Shown: one piece after another, positions 51,038 through 59,505 of the stretch
How positions within the stretch are numbered: the stretch's first letter is position 1
How the letters are laid out: every line of letters begins with the position of its first letter
Source of the DNA: DAOUJI01 sp965197415
Lineage (GTDB): Bacteria; Chloroflexota; Dehalococcoidia; Lucifugimonadales; JAGWBF01
DNA: 64,000 bases
Direction of reading: 5' to 3'
Assembly: GCA_965197415.1 (NCBI GenBank)
Contig: OZ240207.1
Span: 372,001-436,000, forward strand
Program-made: the position numbers and the translations under genes
Notes under the pieces: model-generated
The model's input: the letters and a program-made list of their open reading frames with translations, nothing else
The model's database searches: none
What the model was told of the DNA's origin: nothing

Positions 51038-52426
51038 ATGGCTCAGCTGGTTCAGCAAATACTGGGGTTCCGCCGTTCGGGCAGTGTTTTCTACGGCTGG
51101 TGGCTGGTCGGCGTATCGGGTGTCTTCCTGGCTATAGTCATCGCTCCTTACTTCGAAGCGCTGAGCCTTTGGAACGTAGCGTTACAGAACGAATTCGGAT
51201 GGACCGTAACGCAACTCAACCTGGCTTGGATATTCGCTCGCATGGAAGGCGGCTTGATGGGGCCGGTGGAGGGGTGGTTGACCTCCAAATGGGGCGCCCG
51301 GCGAATGGTGCTGATAGGGATGTCCATCATGGGAACAGGGTGGATACTCTTCAGCTTTACTGATAACCTCTGGTTCTTCTATTTATCTTACATCCTGATA
51401 TCCACGGGAATAGGGGTTGGCGCATGGCTCGCCATCATGACAACCATCAACCACTGGTTCGTGCGAAAACGATCCATGGCCATGGGAATTTCCAGCGTCA
51501 TCACGAGGATGATGGCGATTCCGATTCTTTTCGCCCTTGCTTGGGCGATAGATCCGGACGAAGCCAATTCCTGGAGGGAAACTGCCAGGGTGATCGGCGT
51601 CGTGTTGTTGCTGATAACAGCTCCTATGTATTTCTTCATCAAGAACCGTCCTGAGGACTCCGGCGAGCAGCCCGACGTCCGTTACGACGTTGCAAGTCAA
51701 AACCTCGCGGCTGCTCCAGCGTCGTCGGGTTTTGAGTTGATGCCTGGGGAACCGTCCTTCACGGTCCGCCAGGCATTGAGGACGAGCTCGTTCTGGTACC
51801 TTGCGTCGGGCCACGCCCTGACCACGGCGCTTGTCGTGACCATCGTCGCTAACCTTACCCTCATATTTAAGGACTACGAAGCCAGTGATGGACTTACAAC
51901 TCAGTTGGCGGCGAGGGTGATAATCACCTATCTGGTGGTCTGGACCATTTTTCAAATCGTCGGCGGGTACCTGGGGGACCGGCTTCCCAAGAACGTGATC
52001 ATATTCGTGGCTACGATTATCATGGGCTGCTCGGCTCTCGCCATAACCAGGACTCACACGGCGGAAATGGCCTTCGTTTTTGCGGTGCTGTTCGGCCTTG
52101 GCAATGGACTGAGAGGTCCCTTGGTCACAGCTATACGCGGCGACTATTTTGGTCGAAAGTCGTTCCCGGTGATTCTAGGTCTCTCGATGATGTTTATGAG
52201 CGTGACGTTAATCGCGGCCCCTCTGCTAACGGCCCGGTATAGGGACCACGTGGGTGAAGGCGGGTTTATTCTCCCCATAGAGGTTATGATCGGCATCACG
52301 CTATTCGGGGGATTCCTATTCCTGATGGCAAGGAGGCCCCCCGCTCCAAACCCGGAGTCGAACGTCAGGAACATTCCGAGGGAACCGCAGTCTGATGGTC
52401 CTGACCAAGACGGGTGGGAGCGTTGA
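51038..52426 (+). CDS. MFS transporter (organic anion type)
   Basis: A 462-residue protein with about 12 hydrophobic segments, a central loop near residues 200-245 and a hydrophilic C terminus. FYGWWLVGVSGVF at the N terminus and NHWFVRKRSMAMGIS between helices fit the oxalate/formate and monocarboxylate-type MFS branch. It could import the acid degraded by the neighbouring enzymes (inference). A TAGAAT box (51023-51028) ends 9 bases before the ATG, so the transcript may be nearly leaderless. crcB overlaps its end by 13 bp. Confidence 0.83.
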   Translation: MAQLVQQILGFRRSGSVFYGWWLVGVSGVFLAIVIAPYFEALSLWNVALQNEFGWTVTQLNLAWIFARMEGGLMGPVEGWLTSKWGARRMVLIGMSIMGTGWILFSFTDNLWFFYLSYILISTGIGVGAWLAIMTTINHWFVRKRSMAMGISSVITRMMAIPILFALAWAIDPDEANSWRETARVIGVVLLLITAPMYFFIKNRPEDSGEQPDVRYDVASQNLAAAPASSGFELMPGEPSFTVRQALRTSSFWYLASGHALTTALVVTIVANLTLIFKDYEASDGLTTQLAARVIITYLVVWTIFQIVGGYLGDRLPKNVIIFVATIIMGCSALAITRTHTAEMAFVFAVLFGLGNGLRGPLVTAIRGDYFGRKSFPVILGLSMMFMSVTLIAAPLLTARYRDHVGEGGFILPIEVMIGITLFGGFLFLMARRPPAPNPESNVRNIPREPQSDGPDQDGWER

Positions 52427-52794
52427 AAGAAGTCCTGCTGGTGATGGGCGGCGGCGCCGCCGGGGCCCTCGCCCGCTACGGCGTCAACGTTCTCTTCACG
52501 GAACTCAAGTGGTCTCCCATCGGAGCCACCATGACTGCCAACATTGTCGGCAGCTTTGCTCTGGGGATTCTCTTTGCCATGGCGTTGAACAGGAGCAATT
52601 TCAACCTCGACGTGCTGCTCCTCCTGTCAGTTGGGTTCCTTGGCAGCTTCACGACCTTCTCCACCTTGATGTGGGCTACGTTCGATCTGGGCAGAGAAGG
52701 CTCGATTCATACGGCTGTTATGAACTTAGGGGTGAGCTTAGCGGCGGGACTGGCTGCGGTGGGACTGGGTTACGTCGTCGGCCGCCAAATATAA
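52414..52794 (+). CDS. crcB: Fluoride channel CrcB/Fluc
   Basis: A 126-residue, four-helix membrane protein that exports fluoride as a dual-topology dimer. Signatures: GGGAAGALARYGVN near the N terminus and GFLGSFTTFSTLMW in the third helix. GTG 52414 is used; TTG 52423 or GTG 52441 are possible later starts. Its overlap with the MFS gene suggests joint expression. No fluoride riboswitch was recognised upstream. Confidence 0.92.
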   Translation: MGALKEVLLVMGGGAAGALARYGVNVLFTELKWSPIGATMTANIVGSFALGILFAMALNRSNFNLDVLLLLSVGFLGSFTTFSTLMWATFDLGREGSIHTAVMNLGVSLAAGLAAVGLGYVVGRQI

Positions 52795-52826
52795 GACCGG
52801 CTGCCCGCATCAATAGGCAGCCGGTC
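52795..52826. terminator. Bidirectional terminator hairpin between crcB and the first P450
   Basis: A perfect 11-bp stem GACCGGCTGCC/GGCAGCCGGTC with a 10-base loop, starting right after the crcB stop. It lies between convergent genes; T-rich sequence follows on the plus strand only loosely. Confidence 0.65.
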
Positions 52827-52857
52827 CTAGCTTCTCTTTGGGTTTGTCGCTCGAGCT

Positions 52858-54078
52858 TTAGTTCCAGGTAACGTGGAGGCCCTTTGCCGTGCGGTTGTTG
52901 ATGTGCGGGTGGTACTCCACGTTCTCGTCCAATAGCTCCATACGCGGGAACCGTTCGGCCAAAGCCAAGAAGGCCTCCTGACCTTCTAGACGGGCCAGGT
53001 AGGCGCCCAGGCAGTGGTGCACCCCTGAGCCAAAGGCGACGTGGGGATTCGGGTAGCGGTCAATGTCAAACGTGTCGGGATCAGGGAACATCTTCGGGTC
53101 CCGGTTGGCCGAGGCAATCATCCATATCAACCGGTCGTATTCTTTGATTTCCTTCCCGCCCAACTCCACGTCCTGGGCAGCGATTCGCTCAATTCCCTTT
53201 ATCGGCGAGTCATAGCGGAGGCATTCTTCCGTCGCCCGAACAGCCTTCTCCGAGGGGTTGTCCCTGAACAGGTCCCACTGTTCAGGGTGGTGGATGAACG
53301 CCAGGGCGCCGTTGCATATCAGGTTGATGGTCGTCTCGTGCCCTGCCAGCAGCAGAAGCATGGAGTTGGTGAGGACCTCTTCCCTGTTGATTATGCCCGC
53401 TTTCTCACCCTGGCATAGCAGCGAGAGAAGATCGTCCCCGGGGTTCTTCAACCGCTCGTCTGCAAAGGGGTTTAAGTAACTGCTCAATTCCTTACGTGCG
53501 TTGAACGTGGACTTGGCGCGGTTTTCCGAGGGAGTGGCCACGTCCAGGAGCCGCTTGGCCATCTCACGGAGGAAGGGACGGTCCTCCTCGGGCATCCCCA
53601 TGAGCTCCGAAATGACAAGCAGCGGAAGCGGAGTGGCGAAGTCCTTCATCACCTCCATCTGGCCGTTTTCTTCGGCTTGGTCCAGAAGGAACTTGATGGC
53701 GTCCTTTATCATAGGCCGCCACTTTTCCATGGACTTAGGCGTGAAGTACCCGTGTATCACACGGCGCACCTCGGTGTGCCTCGGCGGGTCTTTTTGGATT
53801 ACCTGGGTTGTCTGGCTTCGCCGGATAGCCGCATACATTTCCTTTTGGTCCTCGGGGATGGGAGGGTACGGCTCGCGGCGGTCTCGGCCCCGGACCTCTG
53901 AGGAGAAGAACTCCGGGTGCCTCGCTATCCAGGTGAGGTCCTTGTAATTGGTCATGACCCATACTTCATGCTTCGTGTTCCAGTATACGGGTTCCTCTTC
54001 CCTGAGCCTTCTGTAATAGGAGTACGGATCGGCTGTGACCTCTGCACCGAATAGGTCTTCGTCGATTGCAGTAACCAT
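52858..54078 (-). CDS. Cytochrome P450, copy 1
   Basis: A 406-residue bacterial class I P450. Heme ligand Cys356 in AFGSGVHHCLGAYLARL, I-helix LLLLAGHETT, and the K-helix ECLRYD (ExxR) are all present. No membrane anchor, so it is soluble. It would insert oxygen into an organic substrate and needs ferredoxin and a reductase, none of which are encoded nearby. The second copy lies 69 bp upstream on the same strand and is strongly similar along its length, with the same length and Cys position. Confidence 0.93.
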   Translation of the reverse strand: MVTAIDEDLFGAEVTADPYSYYRRLREEEPVYWNTKHEVWVMTNYKDLTWIARHPEFFSSEVRGRDRREPYPPIPEDQKEMYAAIRRSQTTQVIQKDPPRHTEVRRVIHGYFTPKSMEKWRPMIKDAIKFLLDQAEENGQMEVMKDFATPLPLLVISELMGMPEEDRPFLREMAKRLLDVATPSENRAKSTFNARKELSSYLNPFADERLKNPGDDLLSLLCQGEKAGIINREEVLTNSMLLLLAGHETTINLICNGALAFIHHPEQWDLFRDNPSEKAVRATEECLRYDSPIKGIERIAAQDVELGGKEIKEYDRLIWMIASANRDPKMFPDPDTFDIDRYPNPHVAFGSGVHHCLGAYLARLEGQEAFLALAERFPRMELLDENVEYHPHINNRTAKGLHVTWN

Positions 54079-54147
54079 ATATTCAGTCCCTTTCCGATAA
54101 AGCAGTTATTGGGAATTTCCCTATCCAAACTGCGTCAAGATAGGCGG

Positions 54148-55368
54148 TCAGTTCCAGCCGATGTGCAGCTCCTTAAGCGAACGCCCGTGCAGATGTGCGT
54201 GGTACTCCACGTCGTCGGTTAGCGACTCCAGACGTGGGAACCTCTCGGCGAGGGCGGCGAAGGCTTCCTGTCCTTCAAGACGGGCCAAGTAGGCGCCCAG
54301 GCAGTGGTGTATCCCTGATCCAAAGGCCACGTGGGGATTGGGGTATCGGCCTATGTTGAACGTGTCGGGGTCGGGGAACATTCTTGGGTCCCTGTTGGCC
54401 GAGGCGATCATCCATATCAGCCGGTCGTTGTACTTGACGGTCTTGCCGCCCAGTTCCAAGTCCTGGGCCGCGATGCGCTCGATTCCCTTCACCGGAGGCT
54501 CGTAGCGGAGACACTCCTCCGTCGCCCGCACCGTCCGTTCGGCGGGGCTCTCCCTCAGCAGGTCCCACTGGTCCGGGTTGCGGGTGAAAGCCAGCGTACC
54601 GTTGCATATCAGGTTGATGGTTGTCTCGTGGCCGGCAAGCAGCAAAAGCAGGGCGTTGGAGATGGTCTCTTCCCTGTTGAAGGCTCCGGTCCTCTCCCCC
54701 TGGCAAACCACCGAGAGAAGGTCGTCTCCAGGGTTCTTCACGCGCTCTTCCACGATGGGGTTAAGGTACTGTATGAGCTCTTTGTGGGACTCGGCGGCGG
54801 TTCTGGCGCGGTTTTTGTTGGGCCGTGCCAGGTCAATGAGCTTCTTGGCCATTTCGCGGATGAACAGACGGTCCTGCTGGGGCATTCCCATCAGTTGTGC
54901 TATCACTAGAAGCGGCAGGGGTGTGGCGAACTCGGTCATCACTTCCATCCTGCCCTTGGCCTCCACGTCGTCCAGCAGGTCCTTAATGGCGTCCCTGATC
55001 ATCGGGCGCCACTGTTCCATGGACGAGGGAGTGAAGTATCCGTGTACCGCCCGCCTCATGGCCGTGTGCTTAGGCGGGTCCTGCTGGATCATCCGAATCG
55101 CCTGCTGGTGTTTTACGTATTCGTAGAGCTCCCGGTCCTCTTCTGCAATTGGAGGGAACGGGGGCCGGTGGTCTCGCTGCCGGACTTCGGACGAGAAGAG
55201 CTCTGGACGCCTGGCCACCCAAGTGAGGTCCTTGTAGCTGGTGACGATCCATATCTCGTACTTTTCGTTCCAGTGGATGGGGTCTTCTTCCCGGAGGCGA
55301 CCGAAGTAGGAGTATGGATCGGCCGTTACGTCAGGGGCGAAAATGTCGTCGTGGATGGCAATCGCCAT
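54148..55368 (-). CDS. Cytochrome P450, copy 2
   Basis: A 406-residue paralog of the P450 just downstream, with Cys356 in AFGSGIHHCLGAYLARL, AGHETT and ECLRYEP. It has a strong TTGACA-N18-TAGAAT promoter and an AAAGGA site, so this copy is the likely first gene of the pair. Differences from copy 1 concentrate in the B-C region and F-G region (residues about 70-100 and 165-190), where substrates contact P450s (inference). Tandem duplication is clear. Confidence 0.93.
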   Translation of the reverse strand: MAIAIHDDIFAPDVTADPYSYFGRLREEDPIHWNEKYEIWIVTSYKDLTWVARRPELFSSEVRQRDHRPPFPPIAEEDRELYEYVKHQQAIRMIQQDPPKHTAMRRAVHGYFTPSSMEQWRPMIRDAIKDLLDDVEAKGRMEVMTEFATPLPLLVIAQLMGMPQQDRLFIREMAKKLIDLARPNKNRARTAAESHKELIQYLNPIVEERVKNPGDDLLSVVCQGERTGAFNREETISNALLLLLAGHETTINLICNGTLAFTRNPDQWDLLRESPAERTVRATEECLRYEPPVKGIERIAAQDLELGGKTVKYNDRLIWMIASANRDPRMFPDPDTFNIGRYPNPHVAFGSGIHHCLGAYLARLEGQEAFAALAERFPRLESLTDDVEYHAHLHGRSLKELHIGWN

Positions 55369-55400
55369 TGTGCAGTCCTTTGCAGGCCGATGGTTTTTGC

Positions 55401-55430
55401 ATTCTATTTATCCCCGACTTCAAGTGTCAA
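55401..55430 (-). promoter_or_regulatory. Strong promoter of the P450 pair
   Basis: On the minus strand: TTGACA (55430-55425), an 18-bp spacer and TAGAAT (55406-55401). The -35 is perfect consensus. The leader would be about 26 bases. Confidence 0.7.
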
Positions 55431-55500
55431 GCGTAGCAACGGCCCTCAAACCGACGGCTCTGGAGTCAATGCGAGCGGCGGTCGGAGGTGGCCACTCGAA

Positions 55501-57024
55501 CTACACCGTGCCCCGATGCCTGTACTGGAGGGCCTCCGCTACGTGCTCGACTGTAATGACCTCGACGTCTGCCAAGTCCGCGACGGTCCGGGACAGCTTG
55601 AGCATCTTATGGAAAGCCCGCGCTGAGAGGTTCAGTTGGTTCATGGCTTTCTGCAAGAGAGCCTTGGCTTTTTCTTCCGTGGGGCAGAACCTCCAAATAT
55701 CGGCTGGCCCGATGTCGGAATTGGACAGGTAGGTGGTGTTGAGGAACCGTTGCTGTTGTAGAGTCCTGGCCGCCTCCACTCTGAGTTGCACCTGCTCCGA
55801 AGTCTCTCCCTCACCGGAGTCCACCAGCTTCTCGTACTCCACCGGCGGAGCCTCGATGAAAATGTCGATTCGGTCCATGAGGGGGCCGCTTATCCTCTTC
55901 TGGTAGCGGGACACCATGTGGGAAGAGCATACGCATGGGCGGACCGGGTGGCTCAGGAACCCGCACGGGCAGGGATTCATGGCGCTCACCAGGGAAAAAT
56001 TGGTCGGATAAGTGGTCGTGCCACCGACCCGGCTGATGGTGACCGCCTTGTCTTCCAATGGCTGGCGTAGGGACTCCAACGACGGATGTCCGAATTCGGG
56101 CAGTTCGTCTAGGAAGAGAATGCCTCGGTGGCTCAAAGTTATCTCACCGGGCCTGGGCAGACGGCCTCCGCCGACCAAGCCCGCGTTGGATATGGTGTAG
56201 TGAGGCGCCCTGAAAGGCCGGTGCTGCACAAGGGGCCGATCAGGAGGCAACAGTCCCGCGATGCTATATATTTTGGTCACTTCCAGTGACTCTTCCAGGG
56301 TCATTTTGGGGAGTATTGTGGCCATCGAGCGGGCCAGGAGGGTCTTGCCGCTGCCCGGAGGCCCAGTGAGCATGAGGTTGTGTCCACCGGAGGCAGCCAC
56401 TTCCAACGCCCGTTTCGCGTGCTCCTGTCCCTTGATGTGGGAGAGGTCGGTCGCGAATGAAGGTGCGTCGCCTTGGTCCATGATGGGCTTGGATGCCGTG
56501 TGAGGAAGGATGGACTCGCCGTCCTTCAAATGGGAGAGAAGCTGCCCCAAGTTGTTTGTCGGAAGCACCGATATATTGTTAAGCAGGGCAGCTTCGTTCG
56601 CGTCCGGCGACGGCACGTAAATGTTACTGAATCCCTGCTCCCTGGCCGCCGAGGTCATGGACAGTATGCCGCTGGTGTGCTTCAGGCTTCCGTCCAACGA
56701 CAATTCACCTAGAAACAGAGATGAGTCGGCGGTTTCGGGCAGCTGGCCGGAGCTCATGAGAATTCCCAGGGCTATTGGCAGGTCGTATGAAGGCCCGGCC
56801 TTGCGGGTGTCCGCTGGCGCCAGATTAACCGCAATGCGCCTCATGGGAAACTCGCACCCCGAGTTTCTAATCGCGGCCCTAACCCTTTCCTTGGCTTCCT
56901 GGACTGCGGTGTCCGGCAAGCCGACTATGTTAAAACAAGGCAGGCCCGGAGAGATGTCCACTTCCACATCCACAATGTAGCCGTCCAGACCCTGGACGGC
57001 GCAAGTCTTCACCTTACCCAGCAT
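55501..57024 (-). CDS. YifB/ComM-family AAA+ ATPase (Mg-chelatase-like)
   Basis: A 507-residue protein with an N-terminal Lon-like substrate domain (LPCFNIVGLPDTAVQEAKERVRAA), Walker A GPPGSGKT (221-228), and LDELPEFGHPSLESLRQPLED with Walker B residues. A cysteine-rich insert (NPCPCGFLSHPVRPCVCS) is family-typical. ComM helps branch migration of integrated single-strand DNA in natural transformation; other members are unstudied. It faces the P450 pair on the same strand and is divergent from LLM oxidoreductase 2. Confidence 0.9.
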   Translation of the reverse strand: MLGKVKTCAVQGLDGYIVDVEVDISPGLPCFNIVGLPDTAVQEAKERVRAAIRNSGCEFPMRRIAVNLAPADTRKAGPSYDLPIALGILMSSGQLPETADSSLFLGELSLDGSLKHTSGILSMTSAAREQGFSNIYVPSPDANEAALLNNISVLPTNNLGQLLSHLKDGESILPHTASKPIMDQGDAPSFATDLSHIKGQEHAKRALEVAASGGHNLMLTGPPGSGKTLLARSMATILPKMTLEESLEVTKIYSIAGLLPPDRPLVQHRPFRAPHYTISNAGLVGGGRLPRPGEITLSHRGILFLDELPEFGHPSLESLRQPLEDKAVTISRVGGTTTYPTNFSLVSAMNPCPCGFLSHPVRPCVCSSHMVSRYQKRISGPLMDRIDIFIEAPPVEYEKLVDSGEGETSEQVQLRVEAARTLQQQRFLNTTYLSNSDIGPADIWRFCPTEEKAKALLQKAMNQLNLSARAFHKMLKLSRTVADLADVEVITVEHVAEALQYRHRGTV

Positions 57025-57112
57025 GGAAACTCCCTATTAGATTGCTGCATTCATGCTAGTAAGCCCCTGGGGCGTCAGTCAAAGAGCAAATGTCAGTCTG
57101 GTCACCGCTGTC

Positions 57113-57141
57113 TTGACATCGAGCGTCGGCAATCACATACT
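57113..57141 (+). promoter_or_regulatory. Promoter of LLM oxidoreductase 2
   Basis: TTGACA (57113-57118), a 17-bp spacer and CATACT (57136-57141). Perfect -35; leader of about 45 bases. Confidence 0.65.
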
Positions 57142-57192
57142 TGGCACAATCTCGTAACGTTCCCCGGTCAATCTATTCAAGAGGGCAATCGC

Positions 57193-58371
57193 ATGAAATT
57201 CGGAGTCTCGCTTTTCGCACAAAACTTCGCAGACTGGCCCAGGTATCTGGACAAGGACTTTGACAAGCCCCAGGAAGTCCCCGACCACTCGGCGGTCCTG
57301 GATGACCTGGAGTTGGGTGATATGGTGGAGGACCTGGGGTACGACATGCTCTACTCCGTCGAGCACCATTTCACGCCCTACGAGCTTATCCCTGACGCAT
57401 TGAAGTTGCTCACCTATTTTGCCGGTCGGACTAAGCGAATAGGCTTGGCCAGCATGGTGGTGGTCCTGCCCTGGCACGACCCCATCCGCGTGGCGGAGCA
57501 AATCGCCATGCTGGACATCATGCTGGAGGGACGGCCTCTTCAGATAGGGTTCGGCAGGGGCGCAGGCAGGGTCGAGTTCGACAGCTTCCGTATACCCATG
57601 GGAGAGTCCAGAGACCGGTTCAGAGAAGCCCACGATGTGGTCAAGCTCGCCCTGACCCAGGAGAGATTCTCCTACGATGGCCAATACTTCAAAATACCCG
57701 AGATGAGCATACGACCTCAACCGCAATCCAAGGACCTGGTAGAGCATATGTACAGCGCGGCCAACAGCACGGCCTCAGTGCTGGCCGCGGCCAAGGCCGG
57801 GCTGGGCATGATGATAATCCCGCAAAAGGAATGGGAGGACTACCGAGAGGACATGCTGAACTTTAATGCCATGCGAGCCGAAATCGGAATGGCTCCAAGG
57901 CAGCCAATAACCGGAGTGTTCGCCTACTGCGCTGCAACTGAGAAGGAAGCGCGGGAGGGCGCCGAGGTCTACATGCCCAACATGTCTTACACGTCCCTGA
58001 AGCACTACGAGTCCGACGACCCCGACCACTTCAGGGCGGTGGAGGGCTACGAGCACTATGCGGAACGGGCTGAGGCAATCCAGGCGGGGAAGCGGGGTCA
58101 ACAAGTCAACCAGAGGAACACGGGTACGCCCGACCAGTGGTCTTCCGGAAGGTCTGGAGAGTACACCCAGACACAGGTCTGGGGCACCCCGGAAATGTGC
58201 TTGGAAAAGCTGAACTACATCCGCCGGATGACCAACCCCAAAGAGATGTTCGGCATGATGAAGTTCGGGGGCATGTCCCTGGAGACCGCCAAGAAGAGCG
58301 TCTCGCTATTCGCCAAAGAGGTCCTGCCCGAACTGCACAAGGTCCCCGTTGGCTCGCCCGACCAGTTGTAA
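57193..58371 (+). CDS. LLM-class flavin-dependent oxidoreductase 2
   Basis: A 392-residue paralog of the gene at 49721, with MKFGVSLFAQNFADWPRYLD, YSVEHHFTPYE, SMVVVLPWHDPIRVAEQIAMLD and GFGRGAGRVEFDSFRIPM. It carries an extra polar segment of about 15 residues near residue 310 (QQVNQRNTGTPDQWS) that copy 1 lacks, close to the C-terminal helix, so substrate or oligomer contacts may differ. It is monocistronic with its own promoter. Cofactor (FMN or F420) unknown. Confidence 0.88.
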   Translation: MKFGVSLFAQNFADWPRYLDKDFDKPQEVPDHSAVLDDLELGDMVEDLGYDMLYSVEHHFTPYELIPDALKLLTYFAGRTKRIGLASMVVVLPWHDPIRVAEQIAMLDIMLEGRPLQIGFGRGAGRVEFDSFRIPMGESRDRFREAHDVVKLALTQERFSYDGQYFKIPEMSIRPQPQSKDLVEHMYSAANSTASVLAAAKAGLGMMIIPQKEWEDYREDMLNFNAMRAEIGMAPRQPITGVFAYCAATEKEAREGAEVYMPNMSYTSLKHYESDDPDHFRAVEGYEHYAERAEAIQAGKRGQQVNQRNTGTPDQWSSGRSGEYTQTQVWGTPEMCLEKLNYIRRMTNPKEMFGMMKFGGMSLETAKKSVSLFAKEVLPELHKVPVGSPDQL

Positions 58372-58372
58372 A

Positions 58373-58765
58373 CTAAAATAACCTTTGCTCAGTGTGCCAA
58401 GGCGCATTGATTAGAAGGCGGGGTCCTACTCCGACGAGTCTCCATTGTTGCCTGAGTTTGGCCCCCCCGTTTTTGGTTATAGCATCCTTCAAGTCCCTTA
58501 TGTCTGCCCGCATGTCCCCTATGTCTCCACGCATGGTCGTCATTTCCCTTTGCATGCTCGAAACGTCCCCTCGCATGTCCCCAATATCGCCCCGCATGTC
58601 GGCAATCTGCTTCCCAACGTCCTTGAAACCGTTCTCCATCACTGTGATGCCTTGCTTCATCACATCGATGGCTGTAGAAGCGAGCACATGCAAGGAAGTC
58701 AATCCCTCGTCGTGCTGATCAACTCGGGTCTTTAGTTCGTCGAATTCTTCCTTGTTGACCTGCAT
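58373..58765 (-). CDS. Coiled-coil protein with heptad-like repeats
   Basis: A 130-residue protein of unknown function. Residues about 50-95 repeat M-R-G-D-I-G-D units (DMRGDIGDMRGDV, TTMRGDIGDMRADI) with seven-residue spacing, predicting a long parallel coiled coil. The N-terminal part (VNKEEFDELKTRVDQHDEG) is also helical. The C-terminal 25 residues are unrelated. It is convergent with LLM oxidoreductase 2 and ends 1 bp from its stop. A TTGACA-N19-TAGAGT promoter candidate lies at 58798-58828. Confidence 0.6.
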   Translation of the reverse strand: MQVNKEEFDELKTRVDQHDEGLTSLHVLASTAIDVMKQGITVMENGFKDVGKQIADMRGDIGDMRGDVSSMQREMTTMRGDIGDMRADIRDLKDAITKNGGAKLRQQWRLVGVGPRLLINAPWHTEQRLF

Positions 58766-58797
58766 GGTCCTTTCCCCTTCCCCTCTTGTCTGATGCT

Positions 58798-58828
58798 ACT
58801 CTAACACCGTGATTTCTTGGCATGTCAA
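58798..58828 (-). promoter_or_regulatory. Candidate promoter of the coiled-coil gene
   Basis: On the minus strand: TTGACA (58828-58823), a 19-bp spacer and TAGAGT (58803-58798). It lies 33 bp before the ATG. Confidence 0.45.
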
Positions 58829-58895
58829 GGCTGGTTTGTCGGGCGGCATCTCGAGGACAAAGAATTCGACCTATTGATTTTCCGCGAACGCGACG

Positions 58896-59492
58896 CTATT
58901 GCCGGACGTAAGCGAATTTTTTCGCTTGGAGAGTCAACGCCTCGGCTACCACATCGTCACGGGTGCGGAACATATCTCCGTTGAGGGGCAGCTTGAAGGC
59001 GTCCAACAGTCGGTCCATAGCGGCGTCGTAGCTTTCCAGGCCGCCATCGGCGAGAATGTGCTCGACGGCTACGCCACCGGCTGCCAACGCTTTGGCCACC
59101 AGCAAGGTCCGGTGACATTCCAGAGGCTCCTTCTCTGCACACATGAGAGCGACGCGCCGATCATCCGCTGCGTGCACTACACGGTCGAGGGCGTTCTTTA
59201 ATAGGTCGGTTACGGCCACTCTGTCATACATCACCTGACCGTTTTCGTCGTAGCAGGAAGGGTCAACCGGCCTTCCCCCAAGCTCCTCGCCCACGTATTC
59301 GTACGCTACTCCAGCCTTTTTCAAAGCAGCATCCAAAGCGTTCTTGTTGAAATGGGGGACCCACCGGCTATAGGGCGCCGAGCGAACGTCGGTCACTTCA
59401 TCGACGCCATGTTTCTCCAGCAGCTCAAGGAATGTTTCAAGGGAGTGATTGGAGTGTCCAACGGTGAACACCCTATGCCGTGTGGAACTCAA
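58896..59492 (-). CDS. DUF488-family protein
   Basis: A DUF488 protein (198 residues from TTG 59492): VFTVGHSNHSLETFLELL, TDVRSAPYSRWVPHFN with the family's conserved Arg/Ser/Pro, and CAEKEPLECHRTLLV with the Cys-x-His. The family is widespread and uncharacterised; a nucleic-acid or phosphate-binding role has been suggested. TTG 59492 has GAAGGT upstream and avoids overlap; a longer frame to ATG 59549 would overlap the upstream CoA-transferase end by 44 bp. It follows the fused CoA-transferase on the same strand, 13 bp away. Confidence 0.8.
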   Translation of the reverse strand: MSSTRHRVFTVGHSNHSLETFLELLEKHGVDEVTDVRSAPYSRWVPHFNKNALDAALKKAGVAYEYVGEELGGRPVDPSCYDENGQVMYDRVAVTDLLKNALDRVVHAADDRRVALMCAEKEPLECHRTLLVAKALAAGGVAVEHILADGGLESYDAAMDRLLDAFKLPLNGDMFRTRDDVVAEALTLQAKKFAYVRQ

Positions 59493-59505
59493 GTGAGAAC
59501 CTTCG

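Noticed and set aside
58445..58735. Repeated ATGTCCC-type units as a CRISPR array
   Set aside because: Repeats are about 21 bp without spacers of constant length and encode the heptads of the coiled-coil protein.
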